Source of the DNA: Bacteroidota bacterium
Lineage (GTDB): Bacteria > Bacteroidota > Bacteroidia > Flavobacteriales > Flavobacteriaceae
DNA length: 14,358 nucleotides
Direction of reading: 5' to 3'
Assembly: GCA_023437485.1 (NCBI GenBank)
Contig: JAEZGB010000024.1
Span: 1-14,358 of the forward strand
The notes beneath the pieces were generated by a model. The model saw only the letters and a program-made list of their open reading frames with translations. It was not told the DNA's origin and searched no databases. How positions within the stretch are numbered: position 1 is the stretch's first letter; every line of letters starts with the position of its first letter. Positions 7,786 to 14,027 of the stretch are shown piece after piece. The translations under genes were made by a program, and so were the position numbers.

Positions 7786-8418
7786 ATGCCGGACTTGGAA
7801 GTACAAAAGTTGGTGTCGATGGGGGAAATGCTTCCGCTGATGGAGGAGTTTTATACGATCCAGGGCGAGGGTTTCCATACCGGGCGCGCCGCTTATTTTG
7901 TGAGGGTCGGAGGGTGCGATGTAGGTTGCCATTGGTGTGATGTGAAGGAAAGCTGGAACGCCGAACATCATCCTCCCACTCACGTGAAAACCATCGCCGA
8001 TAACGCCTCAAAGTATTCGAATACCGTGGTGGTAACGGGAGGCGAACCGCTTTCCTGGAATATGAAGCCGCTTACCGATGCTCTGACTTTGGCGGGTTTG
8101 AAGATTCATATCGAGACTTCGGGTGCGTATGATGTTACCGGCCATTGGGATTGGTTTTGCCTTAGCCCTAAAAAAACGAAACTTCCTACCGGGCAGGCGT
8201 ACGCTCGTGCCGATGAACTAAAAGTCATCGTATATAACAGGCACGATTTTCAGTTTGCCGAAGAACAGGCGGCGCTGGTAAACCCCGGTGCGGTGTTGTT
8301 TTTGCAACCCGAGTGGAGCAAACGGGACGAAATGACTCCGTTGATCGTCGATTATGTGATGAACAATCCAAAGTGGCGCATTTCACTCCAGACCCATAAA
8401 TATCTCGACATACCGTAA
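7786..8418 (+). CDS. queE: 7-carboxy-7-deazaguanine synthase (QueE)
   Basis: This 210-residue radical-SAM enzyme converts 6-carboxy-tetrahydropterin to 7-carboxy-7-deazaguanine, a step toward queuosine in tRNA. The iron-sulfur cluster cysteines are C44, C48 and C51 in GGCDVGCHWCD (CxxxCxxC). The substrate-side stretch MEEFYTIQGEGFHTGRAAYF precedes them (19-38), and the SAM-binding GGEP motif is at 85-88. HIETSGAYD (108-116) and LSPKK (126-130) also fit the family. An in-frame GTG start at 7756 would add ten hydrophobic residues unlike QueE and lies upstream of the likely promoter, so the ATG at 7786 was chosen. No other queuosine genes are in the window. Confidence 0.95.
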   Translation: MPDLEVQKLVSMGEMLPLMEEFYTIQGEGFHTGRAAYFVRVGGCDVGCHWCDVKESWNAEHHPPTHVKTIADNASKYSNTVVVTGGEPLSWNMKPLTDALTLAGLKIHIETSGAYDVTGHWDWFCLSPKKTKLPTGQAYARADELKVIVYNRHDFQFAEEQAALVNPGAVLFLQPEWSKRDEMTPLIVDYVMNNPKWRISLQTHKYLDIP

Positions 8419-8444
8419 TTGCTTTGGCAGTTTATGTTTTTCGG

Positions 8445-8477
8445 TTTGTCGTCGTTTTACAGAAATCACTACATTAG
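8445..8477 (+). promoter_or_regulatory. Candidate promoter of the DUF2059 gene
   Basis: TTTG (8445-8448), then 21 bp, then TACATTAG (8470-8477), which differs from TAnnTTTG at one position. The predicted start near 8483 gives a short A-rich leader before the ATG at 8497. Position and spacing are good; the -7 element is imperfect. Confidence 0.5.
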
Positions 8478-8496
8478 CAACCTAAAATCCAATAAA

Positions 8497-8901
8497 ATGA
8501 AAAAAGTATTATTTGTTATCGCCTTTGCCTTTATAGCTCAACTTGGTTTTGCCCAGGACGAGGCGTACAAAAAAGATGTTCTGAAAGTCATTGAACTTAG
8601 CGGATCGGCGGCTCAGATGAAAATGGCCAAAGATCAGATCCTCAAGATGGTCCCTGCCGAAAAGCAGGCAGCTTTCCTGGTGGAATTTGACGCGTCAATG
8701 CCCGCACTTTATGACAAACTGGTCAAAGTTTATACGGAGGTTTACACCAAAGAAGACATTAAGGCAATGCTGGCCTTCTATGAAACCCCTGTTGGGAAAA
8801 AGATGACGGAAAAAGCCGGCGAACTCGCTGAGAAATCCCAAGCTGCCGGACAGGAGTGGGGGATGGGGCTGCAAGCCATGATGATGAAATACATGCAATA
8901 G
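8497..8901 (+). CDS. DUF2059 domain-containing secreted protein
   Basis: The 134-residue protein has a signal peptide, MKKVLFVIAFAFIAQLGFAQ (cleavage after A19 or Q20), and a small helical DUF2059 domain. The hallmark is VYTKEDIKAMLAFYETPVGKKM (about 79-100), in which the YT-DI-FY-TPxGKK pattern is diagnostic. The function of the family is unknown; a periplasmic location is likely. The reading frame is open for 26 further codons upstream, but that extension lacks an ATG at its start and would bury the signal peptide, so ATG 8497 was chosen. It has its own promoter and terminator, so it is probably monocistronic. Confidence 0.9.
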   Translation: MKKVLFVIAFAFIAQLGFAQDEAYKKDVLKVIELSGSAAQMKMAKDQILKMVPAEKQAAFLVEFDASMPALYDKLVKVYTEVYTKEDIKAMLAFYETPVGKKMTEKAGELAEKSQAAGQEWGMGLQAMMMKYMQ

Positions 8902-8910
8902 TAGCATTGG

Positions 8911-8935
8911 AAGCCCGGTTTATCCGGGCTTTTTT
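8911..8935 (+). terminator. Rho-independent terminator after the DUF2059 gene
   Basis: AAGCCCGG (8911-8918) and CCGGGCTT (8924-8931) form a perfect 8-bp stem with a five-base loop, followed by Ts to 8935. The stop codon of the convergent methyltransferase gene (8920-8922) lies in the loop. The reverse strand lacks a T run on its far side, so strong termination is expected only for the plus strand. Confidence 0.93.
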
Positions 8936-9630
8936 ATTGCATAAAGCCGGGCCAGATAATCATAATGCGGCCCGTCGAGTGCTTTATCGCAGGCAAGCCC
9001 GACGGAATGCGCCACTTCACGGAGCAATTCGAAAGGAACGTAAAGCCACGGAAAAGGATCTTCTGTCTGCCCATCGTAACTCAGTTCAAAGATTAGTTCA
9101 CCGTAAAATCCTTCGGCCGGTACCTCAAAACTACCATCTTCCTGCTCAAACATGTAGATGATATCAGAACTGTCAATCAGGATCTGGCCATCCTTGGCAA
9201 GCATGTTTCTGAGATGATCCAGGAAATCCGCAAGTCCTGACAGCCTTCCGCAAATTCCCGTTCCATTCATCAGCAATAGAATCGTATCGAACTTTTCTTC
9301 GATTTTCATAATATCGGCCACCCTGGCATTTTTCACGCCTCGAAGCCGGCAAGTCTCGATAAAATTATTCGAGATATCAATAGCAGTAACGTCGAATCCC
9401 CGATTTTGCAGTTCCAGCGCGTGGCTTCCGGCACCGCAACCCGCATCCAGAATGCTTCCGCAAGCGTGATCAAGGGCCCATTTTTCAATTTCAGGCATAT
9501 GCCCGTAGGACCTGAAGAGATATTTCACTTCAAACTCGTCGGCTTCGGTAATCTGCGTTTCAGTTACGGGATTTTGACGCAAGGCCCCGCGCAGGTAATC
9601 AAGGGCTGCCTGCCCTAAAAGATCTTTCAT
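8920..9630 (-). CDS. Class I SAM-dependent methyltransferase
   Basis: The 236-residue protein has a Rossmann-type methyltransferase core. Motif I, ILDAGCGAGSH, is at 60-70 (SAM-binding glycines). The acidic end of strand 2 is in FDVTAIDIS (79-87), and the middle strand FDTILLLMNGTGICG carries the region that usually contacts substrate. An N-terminal part with TEADEFEVKYLFRSY (28-42) precedes the core. The substrate is not recognisable. The frame is open 20 codons farther upstream to 9690, but that would overlap the divergent ykgJ-like gene; the ATG at 9630 gives the typical start MKDLLGQAALDY. It converges on the DUF2059 gene, and its stop codon falls within that gene's terminator loop. Confidence 0.88.
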   Translation of the reverse strand: MKDLLGQAALDYLRGALRQNPVTETQITEADEFEVKYLFRSYGHMPEIEKWALDHACGSILDAGCGAGSHALELQNRGFDVTAIDISNNFIETCRLRGVKNARVADIMKIEEKFDTILLLMNGTGICGRLSGLADFLDHLRNMLAKDGQILIDSSDIIYMFEQEDGSFEVPAEGFYGELIFELSYDGQTEDPFPWLYVPFELLREVAHSVGLACDKALDGPHYDYLARLYAIKKPG

Positions 9631-9640
9631 GAGTTTTGCA

Positions 9641-9648
9641 TAATTTTG
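9641..9648 (+). promoter_or_regulatory. -7 promoter element (TAATTTTG) directly before the ykgJ-like gene
   Basis: TAATTTTG is an exact TAnnTTTG match ending only four bases before the ATG at 9653. Transcription would then begin at or within a few bases of the start codon, so the mRNA would be leaderless or nearly so. No TTG stands at the -33 position. It lies in the 22-bp gap between two divergent genes. Confidence 0.5.
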
Positions 9649-9652
9649 CCAG

Positions 9653-10147
9653 ATGGAGAAGGAAATCGCGCGGTTGGCAACTTTGGCCAAAGATAAGCAT
9701 CAGGAAAACAGGAAGTATTTTGAAAAGCTCAAAAAAAAGGCTCCAAAAAACCTGGATATCGTAATGCGCGAACTTCACGACGATGAGTTCACAAAAACCG
9801 ATTGCCTGACGTGCGCGAATTGCTGCAAGACCACTGGGCCATTGTTCACTGATATTGACATTGAACGCATCGCCAAACACCTCAAAAAAAAACCGCAGCA
9901 ATTCATTTCCGAATTCCTGCGGGTTGATGAAGATGGCGACCAGGTGCTAAAACAGGCCCCATGTGCTTTCCTGGCTTCCGATAATTATTGTCTGATTTAC
10001 GAGGTTCGGCCCAAAGCCTGCCGCGAATATCCGCACACTGACCGCAAAAAATTCCAGCAGATAGCGGCTTTGACCCTTAAAAATATTGAAATGTGCCCGG
10101 CAGCATTCAATATCGTGGAACAGATGAAGAAAAGGATTCCGCTTTAA
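9653..10147 (+). CDS. YkgJ-family cysteine-cluster (zinc/iron-chelating) protein
   Basis: A 164-residue cytoplasmic protein with the PF03692 cysteine pattern: CLTCANCC (C51, C54, C57, C58), then C104 (APCAFL), C113 (NYCLIY), C123 (ACREYPH) and C148 (MCPA). The eight cysteines probably bind zinc or an iron-sulfur cluster; the biochemical role of the family is unsettled. The first 45 residues are a Lys/Glu-rich helical extension. It diverges from the methyltransferase gene with 22 bp between starts, and its stop overlaps the stop of the convergent 73-residue ORF by four bases. Family membership is clear from the cysteine spacing. Confidence 0.9.
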   Translation: MEKEIARLATLAKDKHQENRKYFEKLKKKAPKNLDIVMRELHDDEFTKTDCLTCANCCKTTGPLFTDIDIERIAKHLKKKPQQFISEFLRVDEDGDQVLKQAPCAFLASDNYCLIYEVRPKACREYPHTDRKKFQQIAALTLKNIEMCPAAFNIVEQMKKRIPL

Positions 10148-10365
10148 ACAAACATGTGTTCTTCGCTCAAATGGCGGTTCTCATTGGTTTTGCCCACTTT
10201 TTCAGCAAGAGTGTTCAACCAGTTTTCAACATAGCCCAATAGCTTTTCCAGCCACTCTTTGGCTTCGGTCATGTATTCGAGGGCCGTATCCAAAAAATTA
10301 TCAATAATGCCAAGCAGGCTTTTTATCTTGTCCAGGTAATGCAGGATTGTTTCGGCAGTTTTCAT
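10144..10365 (-). CDS. 73-residue helical protein of unknown function
   Basis: The product is MKTAETILHYLDKIKSLLGI and onward, almost all predicted alpha-helix with hydrophobic residues every three to four positions (IDNFLDTALEYMTEAKEWLEKLL) and a polar tail rich in Asn/Glu/His. There is no signal peptide, no clear transmembrane segment and no cysteine. This pattern suits a small soluble amphipathic or coiled-coil protein. I do not recognise a family. It is supported as a gene by its position between well-defined neighbours, an A-rich AAACCAAACACT leader directly before the ATG, and lack of any better reading frame. It converges on the ykgJ-like gene, overlapping by four bases at the stops. 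Confidence 0.65.
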   Translation of the reverse strand: MKTAETILHYLDKIKSLLGIIDNFLDTALEYMTEAKEWLEKLLGYVENWLNTLAEKVGKTNENRHLSEEHMFV

Positions 10366-10393
10366 AGTGTTTGGTTTAAATTGTTTGTCCTCA

Positions 10394-10401
10394 CTAAAAT
10401 A
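10394..10401 (-). promoter_or_regulatory. Weak candidate -7 element (TATTTTAG) for the 73-residue ORF
   Basis: On the minus strand TATTTTAG differs from TAnnTTTG at one base and lies 28 bp before the ATG at 10365. No proper -33 TTG was found. It is the only promoter-like element in the 86-bp gap (10366-10451), which otherwise shows no terminator for the DUF1343 gene upstream, so readthrough from that gene is also possible. Confidence 0.3.
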
Positions 10402-10451
10402 GCGATTTGCCCTTCGCCTTCCTGCTAAAATTTTCTTATAATTTAAAACGA

Positions 10452-11711
10452 TCAGTCGGCATAGAGCAGATATTTTGATCTCAAGGCCCTGAATTTGGCC
10501 AGCCCGGGTTGCCAGCTTTCCCTGATCTTATTTTCAGGAACGCCAGTTTCAATTTGTTCACGAAGGGTTGTGGTTCCCGCAAGTTTCAGGAAGAAGTTGT
10601 TGAAAAATGATTTTTTGTCCGAAGTATTGGCGTATGCATCAATAAGCCATTCCAATTCGAGCTTTTTTACGGGCGGATGCGCCGACAGGTCTTTTCCAAA
10701 GCACTTTTTTCCTTTGTGCATAGGGTCTTTTGCACCCACGTTAGGCATGGGAACAAATGAAAATCCGGTATCGGGCAAAAACGGCGACCCGTAAATCTGG
10801 AACTGTTTATTGGTTCCCCGGCCCACACTCACATTGGTGCCTTCAAATAGGCAAAGGCTTGCATACAGGTTTACCGACCGGTCGTTCGGCAGGTTTGGGG
10901 ACGGTTTGACGGGCAGGCTGTAGCGCATGTTCTTTTCGTAATTCAGGCAAGGGACTACGGTGAGGTCAAGTCCGTCGGCTTTAACCCATCGTTCGCCCAA
11001 AACCATTTGCGCATATTCCCCAATGGTTAACCCGTGCAGGACCGGAATAGGGTGCATCCCCACAAAACTCTCGTTACCCTTCTCCAAAACCGGCCCGTCA
11101 ACCGTACCGTTGTTGGGATTTGGCCTGTCCAGCACAATCAGCGGAATGTTGTTTTCGGCGCAGGCCTCCACTACATAGTGCAGCGTGGAGATGTAGGTGT
11201 AGAACCGCGCGCCAACGTCCTGAAGGTCAAAAAGCATCACATCGATGCCCTCCAATTGTGATGGTGAAGGTTTTTTATTGTTTCCGTAAAGCGAAATGAT
11301 CGGCAGGCCGGTCTTGATGTCCCTGCCGTCGCGGATGGTTTCGCCCGCATCGGCAGTTCCGCGAAAACCGTGTTCAGGTGCGTAAATGGCCCTGAACTGC
11401 ACTGATTGCCCGATCAGATAGTCCACCACCGACATTTGCTCACCGCGGATCCATGTACTGGTTTCCGGTGCTTGAATATAATTAATGGTACCAGTCTGGT
11501 TGGTAACGATTCCCACCTTCTTTCCGCGAATCATCGGCAAATAAGCCTGTAAATTTTCGGCGCCGGTGATAATTGGTAAGTTGCTACGGGTAGGTTCAGT
11601 TTGGGAAGTGGCCCCGGAATTTTTGGCCCTGGCTGCTTTGGTATTTGAATTTACGCACGCGATGAGCGAAAGCAACATGAATAAAAACGTATTTTTGGCA
11701 ATAAGACCCAT
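10452..11711 (-). CDS. DUF1343/NamZ-family lipoprotein (putative exo-beta-N-acetylmuramidase)
   Basis: A 419-residue protein with a lipoprotein signal peptide: hydrophobic FLFMLLSLIAC with the lipobox LIAC and acylated C19. A low-complexity linker follows (20-45), then the DUF1343 (PF07075) domain: GKKVGIVTNQTG (64-75), APEHGFRGTADAGE, DVMLFDLQDVGARFYTYIST, VLDRPNPNNG, and later NLYASLCLFEGTNVSVGRGT. NamZ from Bacillus subtilis, a member of this family, releases terminal N-acetylmuramic acid from peptidoglycan fragments, so a cell-wall recycling role at the envelope is likely. Length fits the family. Its ATG lies only 4 bp from the TTG start of the divergent permease gene, so the two share an overlapping control region. 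Confidence 0.9.
   Translation of the reverse strand: MGLIAKNTFLFMLLSLIACVNSNTKAARAKNSGATSQTEPTRSNLPIITGAENLQAYLPMIRGKKVGIVTNQTGTINYIQAPETSTWIRGEQMSVVDYLIGQSVQFRAIYAPEHGFRGTADAGETIRDGRDIKTGLPIISLYGNNKKPSPSQLEGIDVMLFDLQDVGARFYTYISTLHYVVEACAENNIPLIVLDRPNPNNGTVDGPVLEKGNESFVGMHPIPVLHGLTIGEYAQMVLGERWVKADGLDLTVVPCLNYEKNMRYSLPVKPSPNLPNDRSVNLYASLCLFEGTNVSVGRGTNKQFQIYGSPFLPDTGFSFVPMPNVGAKDPMHKGKKCFGKDLSAHPPVKKLELEWLIDAYANTSDKKSFFNNFFLKLAGTTTLREQIETGVPENKIRESWQPGLAKFRALRSKYLLYAD
11690..11697 (+). promoter_or_regulatory. -7 promoter element (TATTTTTG) of the FtsX-type permease gene, inside the DUF1343 gene
   Basis: TATTTTTG exactly fits TAnnTTTG and would start transcription near 11703, about 13 bp before the proposed TTG start codon. 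It lies within the antisense of the DUF1343 signal-peptide codons. The in-frame ATG at 11677 is upstream of this element, which supports the TTG start. A -33 TTG is not evident. Confidence 0.45.
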
Positions 11712-11715
11712 TCAA

Positions 11716-12951
11716 TTGAATTTAGAATTTTTCATAGCACGGCGACTGGCCGGTAACCGCGAGCATAAAAGTACCATTTCCGGGCCAATAATTAAAATCG
11801 CGATATCGGCCGTGGCCATCGGGATGGTAATGATGATCATTTCGGTGGCAACCGGTATCGGCCTTCAGGACAAGATCCGGAGCAAGGTTTCGGCATTCAA
11901 CGGCCATATCCAGATTTCCAATTACGACGACAACCAATCGCAGGTTAGCCTGGTTCCGATTTCCATCAAACAGGATTTTTATCCCAAATTCACCGGAGTT
12001 GAGGGTATCCGCCATATTCAGGCCGTTGCCGCAAAAGCCGGCATTATCCGTACCGCCGACGCATTTGAGGGAATTATTTTTAAAGGTGTCGGGAAAGATT
12101 ATGATTTTAAGCAGCTTTCCGAGTACCTGGTTAGCGGTCAAATGCCCGATGTGAGCGGATCGGTAAATGATCAGGTACTTATGTCACGATTCCTGGCGAA
12201 TCGGCTAAAACTGAAGGTCGGCGACAAATTCAACACCTTTTTCATGAAGGAAAACCAGAGCCGTCTGCCCAATTTACGGGTGTTCCGAGTTGTTGGTATT
12301 TATGACTCGGGTTTCAGGGAATTTGACGGAGCCTTTGTTATTGGCGATATCCGGCATGTGCAACGGATCAATAAATGGAAGCCCGACCAAGTGGGGTCTT
12401 TTGAAGTTTTTCTTGACGATTTTAGCCAGATCGACGTTAAGGGCGAAGAGGTATACCATCACACCGGCTCTGAACTCAACACCGAAACCATCGCCGACAA
12501 ATACGCTTATATATTTGATTGGTTGCGATTATTTGATTTCAACATCATTGTAATTCTTGGAGTAATGATTCTGGTTGCCACTATCAATATGATTGTGGCC
12601 CTGCTGGTCCTGATTCTGGAGCGTACGCAGATGATTGGTATCCTGAAAGCGCTTGGGGCGGGAAATGCCTCGGTCCGAAAGATATTTTTGTACAACGCCC
12701 TGCACCTAATAGTTCGAGGTTTACTTTGGGGGAATGTCATTGGAATTGGGTTGCTGGTCATTCAAAGAGTCACCGGAGTGGTCAAACTCAATCCCGAGAA
12801 TTATTATGTGACCGAAGCACCGGTTTATTTCAATTGGCTTTATATTTTGCTGCTCAATATTGGTACCGTCGCAATTTGCCTGGTAGTGCTGGTCATTCCA
12901 TCGATGGTGATTTCAAGAATATCGCCGGCCAGGTCAATTAGGTTTGAATGA
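11716..12951 (+). CDS. FtsX-like ABC transporter permease (LolC/LolE/MacB type), probable TTG start
   Basis: From the TTG at 11716 the protein is 411 residues, beginning (M)NLEFFIARRLAGNREHKSTI, the usual start for this flavobacterial family. It has one N-terminal helix (IKIAISAVAIGMVMMIISVA), a large periplasmic MacB-core-like domain, and three C-terminal helices: the FtsX signature IVILGVMILVATINMIVALL followed by LILERTQMIGILKALGA, then LIVRGLLWGNVIGIGLLVI and YILLLNIGTVAICLVVLVI. It ends SPARSIRFE as in LolC/E. Such permeases pair with a separate ATPase (LolD-like), not present here, and extract lipoproteins or drive other envelope work. In-frame ATGs exist upstream (11662, 11677) but lie inside the divergent gene and before the likely promoter. 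Confidence 0.88.
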   Translation: MNLEFFIARRLAGNREHKSTISGPIIKIAISAVAIGMVMMIISVATGIGLQDKIRSKVSAFNGHIQISNYDDNQSQVSLVPISIKQDFYPKFTGVEGIRHIQAVAAKAGIIRTADAFEGIIFKGVGKDYDFKQLSEYLVSGQMPDVSGSVNDQVLMSRFLANRLKLKVGDKFNTFFMKENQSRLPNLRVFRVVGIYDSGFREFDGAFVIGDIRHVQRINKWKPDQVGSFEVFLDDFSQIDVKGEEVYHHTGSELNTETIADKYAYIFDWLRLFDFNIIVILGVMILVATINMIVALLVLILERTQMIGILKALGAGNASVRKIFLYNALHLIVRGLLWGNVIGIGLLVIQRVTGVVKLNPENYYVTEAPVYFNWLYILLLNIGTVAICLVVLVIPSMVISRISPARSIRFE

Positions 12952-12962
12952 AGGGAGAGTCT

Positions 12963-13060
12963 AAAGTCTAAAGTCGAAAGTCGAAAGTCGAAAGTCGAAA
13001 GACGAAAGAAGCTGCAAGATTGACTAATGTCGAATGTCGAATGTCGAACGGAGTGGCCGG
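12963..13060. repeat. Heptad array 1, fourteen words in one 7-bp register
   Basis: Read in sevens from 12963: AAAGTCT, four AAAGTCG, AAAGACG, AAAGAAG, CTGCAAG, ATTGACT, three AATGTCG, AACGGAG, TGGCCGG. Even the non-repeated words keep the seven-base frame, so the array is a continuous heptad tract that changes word family rather than two separate microsatellites. Confidence 0.93.
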
Positions 13061-13112
13061 AGGACAAGACCATATTCTTCATTATATAGTATTCATTTGA
13101 TTATTGGACTTT

Positions 13113-13330
13113 TAATCCCATTGCTCAGAACCCGTAACTTAAAACTGCACCTTGGTGTCTGCGATGCCGTCACTTACAACAAGACAAGCTGACTGCTGAC
13201 AGCTGACGGCTGAAAGCTTAATAATCCCATTACTCAAAACCCAAAGCTCAACACTGCACGTTGGTTTCGCCAATGTCACTGGTTGTCTCATAACAAACTG
13301 ATGACTGATGACTGACCACTGACAGCTAAA
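13113..13330. repeat. Nested tandem duplication inside copy 1 (halves 13113-13217 and 13222-13330)
   Basis: Both halves have the order TAATCCCATT, a CTCAxAA-CCCxxAx heptad tract, CTGCACSTTGGTKTC, a variable middle, and a closing array of four CTGA-words (CTGACTG CTGACAG CTGACGG CTGAAAG in the first; CTGATGA CTGATGA CTGACCA CTGACAG in the second). The halves are diverged, whereas the two long blocks are nearly identical, so this duplication is the older event. Confidence 0.85.
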
Positions 13331-13342
13331 TAGTTATGGTTT

Positions 13343-13432
13343 TCCTATACCAGCCGCTTCGCGAAAATTCCGACCTTCGGATGTAGGGGAGGGGCCGGCT
13401 GCGTTCCCTACTGTTCCTCGCGCGAGGTAGGA
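13343..13432 (+). other. GC-rich structured element, copy 1 (possible pseudoknotted RNA)
   Basis: Several complementary segments can be read directly: TCCTA 13343-13347 with TAGGA 13428-13432 (outer closure); CGC-TTC-GCG 13355-13363; TCCGA 13369-13373 with TCGGA 13377-13381; GTAGGGGA 13383-13390 with TTCCCTAC 13404-13411 (one G-T pair); and the perfect palindrome CCTCGCGCGAGG 13416-13427. CAGCCG 13351-13356 can also pair with CGGCTG 13396-13401 inside the loop of the GTAGGGGA stem, which would make a pseudoknot and compete with the CGC-TTC-GCG hairpin. Strand of action is uncertain. A transcribed RNA or a protein-bound palindrome are both possible. Confidence 0.6.
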
Positions 13433-13476
13433 TAAGAGAATATGATTAATGTCGTGCGGAAAAGCCGGGGTAGTAG

Positions 13477-13617
13477 AAAGTCGAAAGTCCAAAGAAGCTG
13501 CAAGTTTGACTAATGTCGAATGTCAAATGTCGAATGGAGCGGCAGGAGTAGTCAAAAGACGAAAGTCGAAAGAAGCTGCAAGATTGACTAATGTTGAATG
13601 TCGAATGGAGCGGCGGG
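13477..13617. repeat. Heptad array 2, two consecutive modules between the long repeats
   Basis: First module in sevens from 13477: AAAGTCG, AAAGTCC, AAAGAAG, CTGCAAG, TTTGACT, AATGTCG, AATGTCA, AATGTCG, AATGGAG, CGGCAGG. After AGTAGTCA a second follows from 13555: AAAGACG, AAAGTCG, AAAGAAG, CTGCAAG, ATTGACT, AATGTTG, AATGTCG, AATGGAG, CGGCGGG. The same word order as array 1 shows that this is a mobile or duplicable module. Confidence 0.92.
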
Positions 13618-13668
13618 AGGACTTGTCAATATTCCTCATTATATAGTATTCATTGATCATTGGACTTT

Positions 13669-13886
13669 TAATCCCATTGCTCAGAACCCATAATTTAAAA
13701 CTGCATCTTGGTGTCTGCGATGCCGTCACTTACAACAAGACAAGCTGACGGCTGACAGCTGACGGCTGAAAGCTTAATAATCCCATTACTCAAAACCCAA
13801 AACTTAATACTGCACGGTGGTTTCGCCAATGTCACTGGTTGTCTCATAACAAACTGATGACTGATGACTGACCACTGACAGCTAAA
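13669..13886. repeat. Nested tandem duplication inside copy 2 (halves 13669-13773 and 13778-13886)
   Basis: Same two-half arrangement as in copy 1. The closing arrays are CTGACGG CTGACAG CTGACGG CTGAAAG and CTGATGA CTGATGA CTGACCA CTGACAG. The first word differs from copy 1 (CTGACTG there), one of the few substitutions between the blocks. Confidence 0.85.
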
Positions 13887-13899
13887 AAAGTTATGGTTT

Positions 13900-13989
13900 T
13901 CCTATACCAGCCGCTTCGCGAAAATTCCGAGCTTCGGGTGTAGGGGAGGGGCCGGCTGCGTTCCCTACTGTTCCTCGCGCGAGGTAGGA
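13900..13989 (+). other. GC-rich structured element, copy 2
   Basis: Identical to copy 1 over nearly its whole length. Within 13926-13938 the hairpin TCCGA-CCT-TCGGA is changed to TCCGA-GCT-TCGGG: one change is in the loop and the other turns a T-A pair into a T-G wobble, so the stem survives. The GTAGGGGA/TTCCCTAC stem, the CAGCCG/CGGCTG complement and the CCTCGCGCGAGG palindrome (13973-13984) are unchanged. Confidence 0.6.
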
Positions 13990-14027
13990 TAGGAGAATAT
14001 GATTTATGTCGAGCGGAAAAGCCGGGG

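Larger units (their letters stand above)
13005..13489. repeat. Long direct repeat, copy 1
   Basis: Runs from the AAAGAAG-CTGCAAG-ATTGACT words through the AATGTCG array, the nested 105/109-bp duplication and the structured element to TAGTAGAAAGTCGAAAGTC. It aligns with 13569-14046 with few substitutions. The offset is 564 bp before the AATGTCG array ends and 556-557 bp after, because copy 1 has one more AATGTCG word and single-base indels near 13097 and 13330. Confidence 0.93.

Noticed and set aside
8419..8496. N-terminal extension of the DUF2059 protein
   Set aside because: It would precede a perfect signal peptide and overlaps the promoter; the frame there has no suitable start.
9631..9690. 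N-terminal extension of the methyltransferase
   Set aside because: It would overlap the divergent ykgJ-like coding sequence and its promoter; the family start fits ATG 9630.
11566..11715. N-terminal extension of the FtsX-type permease by 50 codons
   Set aside because: It is entirely antisense to the DUF1343 gene's signal and linker codons and lies upstream of the predicted promoter; known family N-termini match the TTG start.
13449..13646. 65-codon open frame in the repeat mosaic coding periodic peptides (RKSKEAA, LTNVEC repeated)
   Set aside because: The peptide simply reflects translation of the AAAGTCG and AATGTCG arrays; it crosses module borders and has no start context or family resemblance.
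13523..13729. Minus-strand 68-codon open frame in the repeat mosaic
   Set aside because: It is translated heptads and spacer, without a promoter or recognisable domain.
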